Shown: piece after piece, positions 16,120-24,470 of the stretch
How the letters are laid out: each line of letters opens with the position of its first letter
Numbering within the stretch: the stretch's first letter is position 1
NCBI GenBank assembly: GCA_018365895.1
Contig: JAGZJD010000026.1
Location: 1 to 31,296 of the forward strand
Direction of reading: 5' to 3'
Origin: Lachnospiraceae bacterium
Lineage (GTDB): Bacteria; Bacillota_A; Clostridia; Lachnospirales; Lachnospiraceae
Length of the DNA stretch: 31,296 nt
Notes under the pieces: model-generated
What the model saw: the letters and a program-made list of their open reading frames with translations, nothing else
What the model was told of the DNA's origin: nothing
The model's database searches: none
Position numbers and translations under genes: made by a program

Positions 16120-17097
16120 ATGCAGAGTTTGAATGAGGATTTAAAGACAGGACAGTTTAAGCATGTGTATCTCTTATTCGGAGAAGAGGCTTATCTGAAA
16201 AAACTGTATAAAGAGCGTCTGAGAAAGGCTATAGTTTCGGATGGGGATACGATGAATTTTTCTTATTTTGAGGGAAAGAATACGAATCCGTTGGAAATCA
16301 TTGATCTGGCAGAGACAATGCCTTTTTTTGCAGAGCGACGTTTGATTATGTTAGAGAATACAGGATTTTTTAAAAATGCTTCTCTGGAGCTTGCAGAATA
16401 CATGAAGCAGATTCCCGAGACAACTTATTTTGTTTTTATTGAGAATGAGATTGATAAACGGGGGAAACTATTTAAGGCAGTAAAGGAAAAAGGACGCCCG
16501 GTGGAGCTGGGGCGGCAGGATGAAAATACGCTGACCAAATGGATTCTTGGAAGAGTGAAGCGGGAAGGAAAGCAGATTTCAGCTCAGACAGTGAAACATT
16601 TGCTTGAACGAAGCGGAACAGATATGGAGACATTGGAGAAAGAACTGGAGAAATTATTCTGCTATACGTTTGAACAATCAGCAATTACTGCGGCAGATGT
16701 GGATGCGGTGTGTACAGTACAGATTACAAATAAAATTTTTGAGATGGTAGATGCGGTGGCAGGACGCAGACAGCGTCAGGCGCTCGACTATTATTATGAT
16801 CTTCTGGCGCTAAAAGAACCGCCGATGAGGATTCTGTTTCTTCTGGCAAGACAGTTTGGAATTCTGCTTCTCGTAAAAGATCTGACAGAGCGGCGGTATC
16901 CAAATCGTGAGATTGCATCGAAAGCTGGTATTCCGCCTTTTTCAGTTGGAAAGTACCAAAGCCAGGCAAAAGCTTTTACAGCAAAGCGGCTCAAAGAGAT
17001 TCTGGAGGCAGCTGTGGAAGCTGAGGAGGCTGTTAAGACTGGAAAAATGGGAGATATTCTCAGTGTAGAGCTGTTTATTATAGAATATTCAAGATAA
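16120..17097 (+). CDS. holA: DNA polymerase III subunit delta
   Basis: HolA is the clamp-loader subunit that opens the sliding clamp at replication forks. The 325-residue protein has the expected length, the N-terminal KHVYLLFGEEAYLKK motif, the ETMPFFAERRLIML segment, and the C-terminal region with ILFLLARQFGILLLVKDL that fits the clamp-loader collar. Its position between comEC and lepA matches the Bacillus subtilis order comEC-holA-(rpsT-gpr)-lepA; rpsT, normally nearby, is not in this window. The ATG at 16120 follows AAAGACAGGAAG. Confidence 0.95.
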   Translation: MQSLNEDLKTGQFKHVYLLFGEEAYLKKLYKERLRKAIVSDGDTMNFSYFEGKNTNPLEIIDLAETMPFFAERRLIMLENTGFFKNASLELAEYMKQIPETTYFVFIENEIDKRGKLFKAVKEKGRPVELGRQDENTLTKWILGRVKREGKQISAQTVKHLLERSGTDMETLEKELEKLFCYTFEQSAITAADVDAVCTVQITNKIFEMVDAVAGRRQRQALDYYYDLLALKEPPMRILFLLARQFGILLLVKDLTERRYPNREIASKAGIPPFSVGKYQSQAKAFTAKRLKEILEAAVEAEEAVKTGKMGDILSVELFIIEYSR

Positions 17098-17100
17098 GAA

Positions 17101-17130
17101 TTGAAAGGTAAATCTTTTTTATGGTATACT
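17101..17130 (+). promoter_or_regulatory. Promoter of lepA
   Basis: TTGAAA (17101-17106) and TATACT (17125-17130) are separated by 18 bases, directly after the holA stop and 35 bases before the lepA start. It may drive lepA together with grdX and the following tetR gene, as no terminator separates them. Confidence 0.65.
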
Positions 17131-17165
17131 TAACAGAACGTGAAAATAGGATGGAGGAATAAATT

Positions 17166-18980
17166 GTGGCGACAATCGATCAGAGTAAGATTCGAAATTT
17201 TTGTATTATCGCACATATCGATCATGGAAAATCAACACTTGCAGACCGTATCATTGAGATGACAGGGCTTTTGACAAGCCGTGAGATGAAGGCTCAGGTG
17301 CTTGACAATATGGAACTTGAGCAGGAACGCGGAATTACGATCAAATCACAGGCTGTCCGTGTTGTATATAAGGCAAAGGACGGTCAGGAATATATTTTTA
17401 ATTTAATTGATACGCCGGGACATGTGGATTTTAACTATGAAGTGTCAAGAAGTTTGGCAGCATGTGATGGAGCGATTCTTGTTGTGGACGCAGCTCAGGG
17501 TGTGGAGGCGCAGACGCTGGCGAACGTTTATCTGGCGCTGGATCACGATCTGGATGTGATTCCGGTTATCAATAAAGTGGATCTTCCGAGTGCGAGACCG
17601 GAGGAAGTTATCGAAGAGATAGAAGATGTTATTGGAATTGAGGCGCAGGACGCACCTCTGATTTCGGCAAAGACAGGACTGAATGTGGAAGAGGTGCTGG
17701 AACAGATTGTTCACAAACTGCCGTCTCCTATAGGCAATCCGGATGCGCCGCTTCAGGCATTGATCTTTGACTCCGTATATGATTCTTACAAGGGAGTTAT
17801 TGTATTCTGCCGCCTGAAAGAAGGGACAATAAAGAAAGGAACAACAATCCGCATGATGGCAACAGGTGCCCAGGCGGAAGTTGTGGAAGTTGGATATTTT
17901 GGCGCTGGTCAGTTTATCCCATGTGATGAACTGAGCGCCGGAATGGTAGGATATGTTACAGCTAGTCTGAAGAATGTAAAAGATACCCGTGTCGGCGATA
18001 CGATTACAGATGCGAATCGTCCTTGTGAGAAACCTTTACCGGGATATAAGAAGGTAAATCCTATGGTATATTGTGGAATGTATCCGGCAGATGGAGCAAA
18101 ATATCAGGATTTACGGGATGCACTTGAGAAGCTGCAGCTCAATGATGCAGCGTTGCAGTTTGAACCGGAGACATCAGTGGCGCTGGGATTTGGTTTCCGC
18201 TGTGGTTTTCTTGGCTTGCTGCATCTGGAGATCATTCAGGAGCGTTTGGAACGGGAATATAATCTCGATCTCGTGACAACGGCGCCGAGTGTTATTTATA
18301 AAGTGCATAAGATGAATGGAGAAGTTATTGATTTGACAAATCCGTCCAATCTTCCGGATCAAACGGAGATTGACTATATGGAAGAACCAATGGTTCGGGC
18401 AGAGATTATGGTAACATCTGAATTTATAGGAGCAATTATGGATCTGTGTCAGGAACGCCGGGGAATTTATGAAGGAATGGAATATATCGAAGAAACCCGC
18501 GCTGTACTAAAATATCGTTTGCCTTTGAACGAGATTATTTATGATTTCTTTGATGCGTTAAAATCAAGATCAAGAGGTTATGCTTCCTTTGATTATGAAA
18601 TGACAGGTTATGAGAGATCTGAACTTGTGAAATTAGATATTTTGATTAATCGTGAAGAGATGGATGCATTATCCTTTATTGTTTTTGCGGATTCAGCATA
18701 TGAGCGTGGAAGAAAAATGTGTGAAAAGCTGAAAGAAGAGATTCCGCGTCAGCTTTTTGAAATTCCGATTCAGGCGGCAATCGGAAGCAAGATCATTGCA
18801 AGAGAAACTGTAAAAGCTATGAGAAAAGATGTGCTTGCCAAGTGTTATGGTGGAGATATTTCCCGTAAGAAAAAACTTCTGGAAAAACAGAAGGAAGGAA
18901 AGAAACGTATGCGCCAGGTTGGAAATGTAGAAATTCCGCAGAAGGCGTTTATGAGCGTTCTGAAATTGGACGATAAATAA
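17166..18980 (+). CDS. lepA: Elongation factor 4 (LepA), ribosome back-translocase GTPase
   Basis: A 604-residue GTPase that acts on stalled or mistranslocated ribosomes and assists translation initiation. G motifs are in order: [34 protein letters not shown] and SAKTG. EF-G-like domains II, III and V follow, and the LepA-specific C-terminal domain ends [19 protein letters not shown] and [11 protein letters not shown]. Start is GTG at 17166 with GGAGGA about 10 bases upstream. In most Firmicutes hemW follows directly; here 6.5 kb of other genes intervene, beginning with grdX only 22 bases after the lepA stop. Confidence 0.98.
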   Translation: MATIDQSKIRNFCIIAHIDHGKSTLADRIIEMTGLLTSREMKAQVLDNMELEQERGITIKSQAVRVVYKAKDGQEYIFNLIDTPGHVDFNYEVSRSLAACDGAILVVDAAQGVEAQTLANVYLALDHDLDVIPVINKVDLPSARPEEVIEEIEDVIGIEAQDAPLISAKTGLNVEEVLEQIVHKLPSPIGNPDAPLQALIFDSVYDSYKGVIVFCRLKEGTIKKGTTIRMMATGAQAEVVEVGYFGAGQFIPCDELSAGMVGYVTASLKNVKDTRVGDTITDANRPCEKPLPGYKKVNPMVYCGMYPADGAKYQDLRDALEKLQLNDAALQFEPETSVALGFGFRCGFLGLLHLEIIQERLEREYNLDLVTTAPSVIYKVHKMNGEVIDLTNPSNLPDQTEIDYMEEPMVRAEIMVTSEFIGAIMDLCQERRGIYEGMEYIEETRAVLKYRLPLNEIIYDFFDALKSRSRGYASFDYEMTGYERSELVKLDILINREEMDALSFIVFADSAYERGRKMCEKLKEEIPRQLFEIPIQAAIGSKIIARETVKAMRKDVLAKCYGGDISRKKKLLEKQKEGKKRMRQVGNVEIPQKAFMSVLKLDDK

Positions 18981-19002
18981 CAAGGAAAGTGAGGACAAAC
19001 CG

Positions 19003-19392
19003 ATGTGGGAATTAGAAAAGGCAACGCTGATCACAAATAATGATCGCGTGTATGAAAAGTACAAAAATGACCTGGAAGTAATTCTGCTCAAAACATACGA
19101 GGAGGTACTTCTAAAAACAAGAGACCTTGTGTATGATCGACATGTACTGTTGACGCATCCGCAGGCTTCTAGTTTAAAACCGAATCAGACACCGTACCGT
19201 TCGGTTGTTGTTTATCCAAAGGGGGAAGAGGATAATATGAAGGATATCATGCTGATTGAAAAATGTATTGAAACATTCCGTCAATGGCAGGATATCGCTA
19301 AGACACCGGATTCTTATGAGGACAAGGTGGCAAATGACTTTAAAACAATTGATTTATCAGTAATTGACAATATTATCCCTCGAATCTGTTAA
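19003..19392 (+). CDS. grdX: GrdX-family protein
   Basis: A 129-residue cytoplasmic protein without membrane segments. It starts with a LITNNDRVYEKY segment and has the hallmark LLTHPQASSLKPNQTPYRSVVVY, which I recognise as the GrdX family found at the front of glycine/betaine reductase gene clusters. Its biochemical function is not established. Its presence together with grdE and grdB supports reading this region as one reductase island. It lies 22 bases after lepA with its own AGTGAGGA ribosome site and no visible promoter, so it is probably transcribed by read-through from lepA. The tetR gene follows after 33 bases. Confidence 0.82.
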   Translation: MWELEKATLITNNDRVYEKYKNDLEVILLKTYEEVLLKTRDLVYDRHVLLTHPQASSLKPNQTPYRSVVVYPKGEEDNMKDIMLIEKCIETFRQWQDIAKTPDSYEDKVANDFKTIDLSVIDNIIPRIC

Positions 19393-19425
19393 ACGGTTTT
19401 AATGCAGATATAAAGGGGAATAAAA

Positions 19426-20169
19426 ATGATGTCAGAAAAAGATAATTTGCACAAAGTCCTGCCAGAAAAAGATAATTCGGGATATTTTAAAGGTTTGTCC
19501 AGGAGAGATTATATTCAAAAAGCATATGATTTGATCCAAAAAGAGGGAATCCAGGCAGTGTCCATCAGGAGGATTGCACAGGAACTGGGGTGTTCTTCTG
19601 CCAGTTTATATCGACATTTTGAAAATCGGGATGAACTGTTATATTATGCAGAACTTAGAACGCTGAAGAACTATATTGTGCGCCTGAATCAAGCTGAACG
19701 GACCTGGAAAAATATATGGGATATTTATGTTGGAATATGGGACTGTTATGCAAGAGAAGCATTTGCAAATCCGGAAGCGTACAATCTTTTGTTTTTCACA
19801 TATACAAATGAGAAACTTCAAAAGTCAATCCGGGAATATTATGATATGTTTCCGGAAGATATTCGCGATTCGAATCAATTTTTTAGTGCAATGCTCCAGA
19901 CGCCTGACTTTATGGGACGAGATTTTGAAGTATGTAAGAAATGTGTCCGTGCAAATGTAATTTCATTTGAGAATGCACTTCGGATGAATCGAATGGTATG
20001 TATGCTTTATAAAGGATATCTGAAGACAATACTGGATGATGGAATTGAAGAACATCGAATGGAAGCGCGCGTGAACCAGTTCGTTGACGATGTGGACCGT
20101 ATTGTTATGTCACTTGCAAAAGATATGAAAGGATATCAGGGATATCGAAAGCGAAATTTAAAGAACTGA
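19426..20169 (+). CDS. TetR-family regulator of the grd island
   Basis: A 247-residue regulator with an N-terminal DNA-binding domain: RRDYIQKAYDLIQKEGIQAVSIRRIAQELG, then SSASLYRHFENRDELLYYA, a clear TetR recognition helix. The C-terminal helical domain is large and aromatic (WKNIWDIYVGIWDCY), compatible with binding a small ligand, but no family is recognised. The start has AAAGGGG upstream; ATG 19429 is an equal alternative. It ends 31 bases before a terminator-end U-run and just upstream of the grdE promoter, whose spacer is a perfect 12-base palindrome. That palindrome and its near-copy are the natural candidates for its operators, with the ligand being the substrate of the reductase. 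Confidence 0.9.
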   Translation: MMSEKDNLHKVLPEKDNSGYFKGLSRRDYIQKAYDLIQKEGIQAVSIRRIAQELGCSSASLYRHFENRDELLYYAELRTLKNYIVRLNQAERTWKNIWDIYVGIWDCYAREAFANPEAYNLLFFTYTNEKLQKSIREYYDMFPEDIRDSNQFFSAMLQTPDFMGRDFEVCKKCVRANVISFENALRMNRMVCMLYKGYLKTILDDGIEEHRMEARVNQFVDDVDRIVMSLAKDMKGYQGYRKRNLKN

Positions 20170-20171
20170 TC

Positions 20172-20202
20172 AAAAGAACTGATGAAAGTCAGTTCTTTTT
20201 TT
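20172..20202 (+). terminator. Rho-independent terminator after the grd-island tetR gene
   Basis: AAAAGAACTGA (20172-20182) pairs with TCAGTTCTTTT (20189-20199) around the loop TGAAAG, and the strand continues as a run of T to 20202. It closes the lepA-grdX-tetR transcript and isolates grdE on its own promoter. Confidence 0.85.
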
Positions 20203-20296
20203 GTTATTTTTGCATAAAATGATAATAGGAAAAAGCAATCAAAGAACTCTATTTATAGATAAAAGTAATAAAAATGGAAATAATACCAAAAAACAC

Positions 20297-20325
20297 TTGA
20301 ATGTTATCGCGATAAGTTATACAAT
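20297..20325 (+). promoter_or_regulatory. Promoter of grdE-grdB
   Basis: TTGAAT (20297-20302), a 17-base spacer and TACAAT (20320-20325). Twelve of the 17 spacer bases form the perfect palindrome TTATCGCGATAA, so a bound repressor would sit exactly between -35 and -10. It leaves an untranslated leader of roughly 100 bases. Confidence 0.75.
20304..20315. promoter_or_regulatory. Palindromic operator O1 in the grdE promoter
   Basis: TTATCGCGATAA is a perfect 12-base palindrome, preceded by G, in the promoter spacer. It is strikingly GC-centred inside an AT-rich intergenic region, and it recurs near the grdE start. Assigned to the adjacent TetR regulator by position. Confidence 0.7.
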
Positions 20326-20399
20326 AAGCACAAGTTAAGAAACGGTACAGAAAGAAAAAAATAAGAGAACTGCCAATGTCATATTTTTTTCAAAGTAAG

Positions 20400-20411
20400 T
20401 TATCGCGATTA
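20400..20411. promoter_or_regulatory. Palindromic operator O2 near the grdE start
   Basis: TTATCGCGATTA shares GTTATCGCGAT with O1, and 10 of its 12 bases are palindromic. It is 96 bases downstream of O1, just before the grdE ribosome site (AGGAGGG at 20421-20427). Two sites about nine helical turns apart could allow looping or a transcription roadblock. Confidence 0.65.
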
Positions 20412-20435
20412 CAAATTAAAAGGAGGGACCTATAT

Positions 20436-21722
20436 ATGAAATTGGAATTAGGTAAAATTGTGATCAAAGATATCCAATTTGCAGACAGAACGTATGTCAA
20501 AGATCAAGTACTCTATGTGAACAAAGAAGAAGTTGAAAAACTGGTACTCGAGGATGATAAACTGTTAGAATGTCATTTGGATATCGCACGTCCGGGCGAC
20601 AGCACTCGTATTACACCGGTTAAGGATGTTATCGAGCCACGTGTGAAAGTAAGCGGCGGAGAGATTTTCCCGGGAGTGATTGGAAAAGTTACACCAACAG
20701 TTGGTGAGGGAAGAACACATGCACTTGATGGATGCTGCGTTGTTACAGTTGGTAGAATCGTAGGATTCCAGGAAGGTGTTATTGATATGAGCGGTCCGGC
20801 AGCAGATTACTGTCCATTCTCTAAGACTGTAAATCTTTGTGTTGTTATTGAACCACAGGAAGGACTTGAAACACATGTTTATGAGAAAGCCGGACGTATG
20901 GCTGGATTAAAAGTTGCAGCATATCTCGGTGAAGCAGGAAGAAACGTAGAACCTGATACATTAGAAGTATTTGAAACAAAACCGATCTTCGAACAGGCTC
21001 AGATGTATCCGGATCTTCCAAAAGTAGGATATGTTCATATGCTTCAGTCTCAGGGACTTCTCCATGATACATATTATTATGGTGTAGATGCAAAACAGTT
21101 TGTTCCTACATTTATGTATCCAACAGAGATTATGGACGGTGCAATCGTATCCGGTAACTGTGTTGCTCCTTGTGATAAAGTTACAACATATCATCATTTC
21201 CATAATCCGGTTATTGAAGACTGCTTCAAACATCATGGAAAAGATATCAACTTTATGGGTGTTATCCTGACAAATGAGAACGTATTCCTTGCAGACAAAG
21301 AAAGACATTCAGATATGGTTGCAAAACTTGCTGAGTGGATGGGACTGGATGGTGTGCTGATCACAGAAGAAGGATATGGTAACCCAGATACAGACCTTAT
21401 GATGAATTGCCGTAAGGTAGAGAGAAAGGGCGTTAAAGTTGTATTAATTACAGACGAATTCCCAGGAAAAGACGGAAAATCCCAGTCTCTTGCAGATACA
21501 TGTGAAGAAGCAACAGCACTTGCATCTTGTGGTCAGGGTAATGCGACTCTTCACTTCCCAGCTATGGATAAAGTTATTGGTACACTGGATTACATCGAAA
21601 GCCAGATTGGTGGATGGGCTGGATGTATCAATCCGGATGGTTCTTTCGAAGCAGAACTTCAGATTATCATAGCATCAACAATTGCAAACGGCTTCAACAA
21701 GCTGGCAGCAAGAGGATATTAG
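20436..21722 (+). CDS. grdE: Glycine/sarcosine/betaine reductase component B, GrdE-type proprotein
   Basis: GrdE is the proprotein of component B that splits itself into two chains and gains a pyruvoyl-type carbonyl at a cysteine; the amine substrate binds this carbonyl as a Schiff base. The 428 residues match the family length. The cleavage motif GNCVAPCDK is present, with Asn241-Cys242 as the predicted junction. Other family segments are DIARPGDSTRITPVKDVIEPRVK, GEGRTHALDG and DMSGPAADYCPFSKT. The ATG at 20436 has a strong AGGAGGG. grdB follows after 16 bases. Codon choice is of the highly expressed kind, like dnaK. Which amine it binds (glycine, sarcosine, betaine or another) cannot be told by eye. 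Confidence 0.93.
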   Translation: MKLELGKIVIKDIQFADRTYVKDQVLYVNKEEVEKLVLEDDKLLECHLDIARPGDSTRITPVKDVIEPRVKVSGGEIFPGVIGKVTPTVGEGRTHALDGCCVVTVGRIVGFQEGVIDMSGPAADYCPFSKTVNLCVVIEPQEGLETHVYEKAGRMAGLKVAAYLGEAGRNVEPDTLEVFETKPIFEQAQMYPDLPKVGYVHMLQSQGLLHDTYYYGVDAKQFVPTFMYPTEIMDGAIVSGNCVAPCDKVTTYHHFHNPVIEDCFKHHGKDINFMGVILTNENVFLADKERHSDMVAKLAEWMGLDGVLITEEGYGNPDTDLMMNCRKVERKGVKVVLITDEFPGKDGKSQSLADTCEEATALASCGQGNATLHFPAMDKVIGTLDYIESQIGGWAGCINPDGSFEAELQIIIASTIANGFNKLAARGY

Positions 21723-21738
21723 AGAGGAGGCGCAACTT

Positions 21739-23058
21739 ATGGCAAAATATAAAGTTGTACATTATATAAATCAGTTCTTCGCCGGAATTGGTGGAGAGGA
21801 AAAAGCAGACATTCAGCCAGAAGTAAGAGAAAGTGTAATCGGACCTGGTATGGCACTTGCAAAAGAATTGGGAGAAGATTACGAGATTGTGGCTACAGTG
21901 ATCTGTGGAGATAACTATTTTGGTGAAAATCTTGATGAAGCAACAGATACAATCATCGAGATGGTGAAAAAATACGAACCAGATGTATTCGTAGCAGGAC
22001 CGGCATTCAATGCAGGACGTTATGGAGTAGCATGTGGTACGATTTGTAAAGCAGTAGAAGAAAGACTTGGCGTTCCGGTTATTACAGCACAGTATGAGGA
22101 AAACCCTGGTGTGGATATGTTCCGTAAAGACGTTATCATTGTTAAAACAGGCGATTCTTCAGCATCTATGAGAAAAGTTGTTCCGGTACTTGCTAAGCTT
22201 GTTAAAAAACTTGCAACAGGTGAAGAAATCTTAGGACCGTCCATCGAAGGTTACCATGAAAGAGGTATCCGTGTAAATTACTTCGCAGAAGAAAGAGCAT
22301 CTGCAAGAGCAGTGAAAATGCTTGTGAAGAAGATGAAGGGCGAAGAATTTGAGACAGATCTTCCGATGCCGAAATTTGACCGCGTAGATCCGGCCCCTCC
22401 TATTAAAGATATGAAACATGCAAAACTCGCGGTAGTTACATCCGGTGGTGTTGTTCCTACAGGTAATCCGGATCATATCGAATCCTCCAATGCGACTAAA
22501 TTTGGTATTTACTCCATTGAAGGTATGGATACAATGTCACCGGACGACTTTACTACAATTCATGGTGGATATGACAGACAGTTTGTTATGGCCAATCCAA
22601 ACCTTGTAGTTCCGCTCGATGTTCTTCGTGAAATGGAAAAAGACGGAGAATTTGGTGAACTCGTTAACTACTTCTGCACAACAACCGGTACTGGTACAGC
22701 AACTGGTTCTGCAGCAAAATTTGGTGATGCTATTGGTAAGAGACTTGTTGAGGATCATGTAGACGGCGTTATCCTCGTCAGCACATGAGGTACCTGTACA
22801 CGTTTCGGTGCAACGAATGTAAAAGGTATTGAAAAATATGGTCTTCCGGTAGTTCATATGGCTACAGTAGTTCCGATTTCTCTGACAATCGGTGCAAACA
22901 GAATTATCCCAGGCGTTGGTATTCCATATCCACTTGGAGATCCGACACAGGGCGAAGTTGATTCTAAGAAGATCCGTAAGAAAATGGTTAGACGTGCACT
23001 GAAGGCTCTTCAGACTCCAGTTGATGGTCAGACTGTTTTTGAAAAAGATGATTTCTAA
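21739..23058 (+). CDS. grdB: Selenoprotein B subunit (GrdB-type), with in-frame TGA as selenocysteine
   Basis: GrdB is the selenoprotein subunit of component B; its selenol attacks the substrate and passes the carboxymethyl group to selenoprotein A. Translated straight through, the gene gives 439 residues with selenocysteine at position 350 (TGA 22786-22788) in VSTUGTCTRFG, matching the known GrdB site. Stopping at the TGA would lose about 90 conserved residues, including TVVPISLTIGANRIIPGVG and IPYPLGDP. Upstream, GGVVPTGNPDHIESSN is also typical. The ATG at 21739 has GAGGAGG upstream. The second downstream cysteine I would expect (UGTCTRCG) is Phe356. Components A and C are not nearby, so they must be supplied from elsewhere. 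Confidence 0.95.
22786..22812 (+). promoter_or_regulatory. UGA selenocysteine codon and candidate bacterial SECIS hairpin in grdB
   Basis: Directly after the TGA, TG (22795-22796) plus CAC (22799-22801) pair with GTG (22808-22810) plus CA (22811-22812), with TA bulged, closing a six-base loop that starts with G at 22802. The loop lies 16 bases from the first base of the TGA, within the spacing known for bacterial SECIS elements, which bind SelB through a small G-containing loop. No folding was computed. Confidence 0.6.
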
Positions 23059-23074
23059 AATATAGCACTTTCAG

Positions 23075-23113
23075 TTGAGTGCGGTGCCAACCGTGCACCG
23101 CACTCAATTTTTT
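23075..23113 (+). terminator. Strong rho-independent terminator after grdB
   Basis: A perfect 13-base stem, TTGAGTGCGGTGC (23075-23087) with GCACCGCACTCAA (23095-23107), a seven-base loop and six T residues. It separates grdB from the transporter gene, so the transporter is either read at a lower level or from its own promoter; I see no convincing promoter for it. Confidence 0.95.
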
Positions 23114-23200
23114 ATTCACGGAAGGTTTTTGTGGATAAGGGAATTATAGATTGTCATAAAATTGACAAAAGATAACCTGAAAAGGGATAGGAGGGTTTTT

Positions 23201-24340
23201 ATGGGTAACAGCGAAAAAGTTAGTTGGAAACGAGTATTAATTCTTGCAGGAGCAGTAATCGCCTTTACAATTGGTTCCGGATTTGCAACCGGACAGGAAA
23301 TTATTCAGTACTTTACAGCATATGGAACAAAGGGTTTATTAGTTATTGCAGTGTTTGCGGTTGCATTTTTATACTATAACTTTAACTTTGCAAAAGCAGG
23401 TGCTGAGCAGAAATTTGAACGTGGTAATGACGTTTATAAATATTTCTGTGGTAAATATGTAGGTACATTCTGTGACTACTATTCAACAATTTTCTGTTAC
23501 ATGTCATTCTGGGTAATGATTGGTGGCGCTGCTTCTACATTACATCAGGAATATGGTCTTCCGCAGTGGGTTGGAGCTGTTATTTTAACAGTGCTGACAA
23601 TTCTTACAGTAGTAGGTGGTCTGAATTCTCTTGTAGATGCCATTGGTATTGTAGGTCCGATTATTGTTGTGCTTTGTATTGGAATTGGTTTGATTACATG
23701 CATTTCAGATGGCGGTAATATTGCTGCAGGTCTTGAAGTTATTAAAGAAGGTGCATACGAAGGTGCAGAAGCCGGCGAGACAATTAAGAATGCCGGAGCA
23801 AACTGGCTGATTTCAGGTCTTTCTTATGCAGGTTTCGTACTTCTGTGGTTTGCAAGTTTTACAGCAGCATTAGGTGCAAAGAATAAGAAAAAAGACTTAA
23901 ATTACGGTATCATCGGTGGTACAGTTGCAGTTTGTGTTGCAATCGCTCTTGTATCTTTCGCTCAGATTGCTAATATTAACACACCTATGGCAAATGGAGC
24001 AGCATATGTTTGGAATGCAGATATCCCGAACTTAATTCTTGCAATGGAAATCTGGAAACCATTCTCTGCAATTTTTGCAATTGTTGTATTTGCAGGTATC
24101 TATACAACAGCTGTGCCGTTACTTTACAACCCGGCAGCAAGATTTGCCAAAGAAGGTACATCTCAGTTTAAGATTCTTACAATCGTGCTCGGAATCATTG
24201 GTCTAATCGTTGGTTTATTCCTTCCATTCAGAGTACTTGTAAATGTAATCTATGTATTAAATGGATATGTAGGAGCAGTCCTGATCCTCTTCATGATCTG
24301 GAAGAATATTAAAGATTTCAGAGCAAAGAGAGCGAAATAA
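23201..24340 (+). CDS. YkvI-family membrane transporter (LeuT-fold type)
   Basis: A 379-residue membrane protein with about ten to eleven hydrophobic segments. Near the N terminus, AVIAFTIGSGFATGQEIIQYF is the broken first helix typical of amino-acid/polyamine/organocation-type carriers with a LeuT fold, where GSGFATG binds substrate. The overall pattern fits the YkvI family of unknown specificity. The ATG at 23201 has GGAGGG upstream; the longer frame from 23162 lacks a ribosome site. Placed 142 bases after grdB and sharing its codon style, it is the natural candidate for importing the reductase substrate, which is inference. A terminator follows, closing the island. Confidence 0.82.
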   Translation: MGNSEKVSWKRVLILAGAVIAFTIGSGFATGQEIIQYFTAYGTKGLLVIAVFAVAFLYYNFNFAKAGAEQKFERGNDVYKYFCGKYVGTFCDYYSTIFCYMSFWVMIGGAASTLHQEYGLPQWVGAVILTVLTILTVVGGLNSLVDAIGIVGPIIVVLCIGIGLITCISDGGNIAAGLEVIKEGAYEGAEAGETIKNAGANWLISGLSYAGFVLLWFASFTAALGAKNKKKDLNYGIIGGTVAVCVAIALVSFAQIANINTPMANGAAYVWNADIPNLILAMEIWKPFSAIFAIVVFAGIYTTAVPLLYNPAARFAKEGTSQFKILTIVLGIIGLIVGLFLPFRVLVNVIYVLNGYVGAVLILFMIWKNIKDFRAKRAK

Positions 24341-24375
24341 AAGGTTTTCTCTTAAATGTCATATAATATAGAAGA

Positions 24376-24402
24376 AACTCGTCTAATTCAGGCGGGTTTT
24401 TT
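24376..24402 (+). terminator. Rho-independent terminator after the transporter gene
   Basis: AACTCGTCT (24376-24384) pairs with AGGCGGGTT (24390-24398), with two G-T pairs, around a five-base loop, followed by T residues. It marks the downstream end of the grd island. Confidence 0.8.
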
Positions 24403-24412
24403 CTTTTTTCCA

Positions 24413-24440
24413 TTGATTCGACACATTTTTGTAGTAGAAT
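24413..24440 (+). promoter_or_regulatory. Promoter of the DUF3810-hemW pair
   Basis: TTGATT (24413-24418), a 16-base spacer and TAGAAT (24435-24440), about 30 bases before the start codon at 24471. The next two genes overlap and should be read from here. Confidence 0.55.
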
Positions 24441-24470
24441 AAAAAAGATAATACGTGATAGGAGAAACCA

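Noticed and set aside
15230..20202. Shared 15-base string AAAGTCAGTTCTTTT near 15231 and 20186
   Set aside because: In one place it is part of the candidate operator and in the other part of a terminator stem; with no further similarity it is probably chance.
22858..23058. Separate 66-residue ORF after grdB
   Set aside because: It is the C-terminal part of GrdB beyond the selenocysteine codon, in the same frame and with no ribosome binding site.
23162..23200. Longer N terminus for the transporter
   Set aside because: GGAGGG sits just before ATG 23201, and the extra residues are charged and not family-like.
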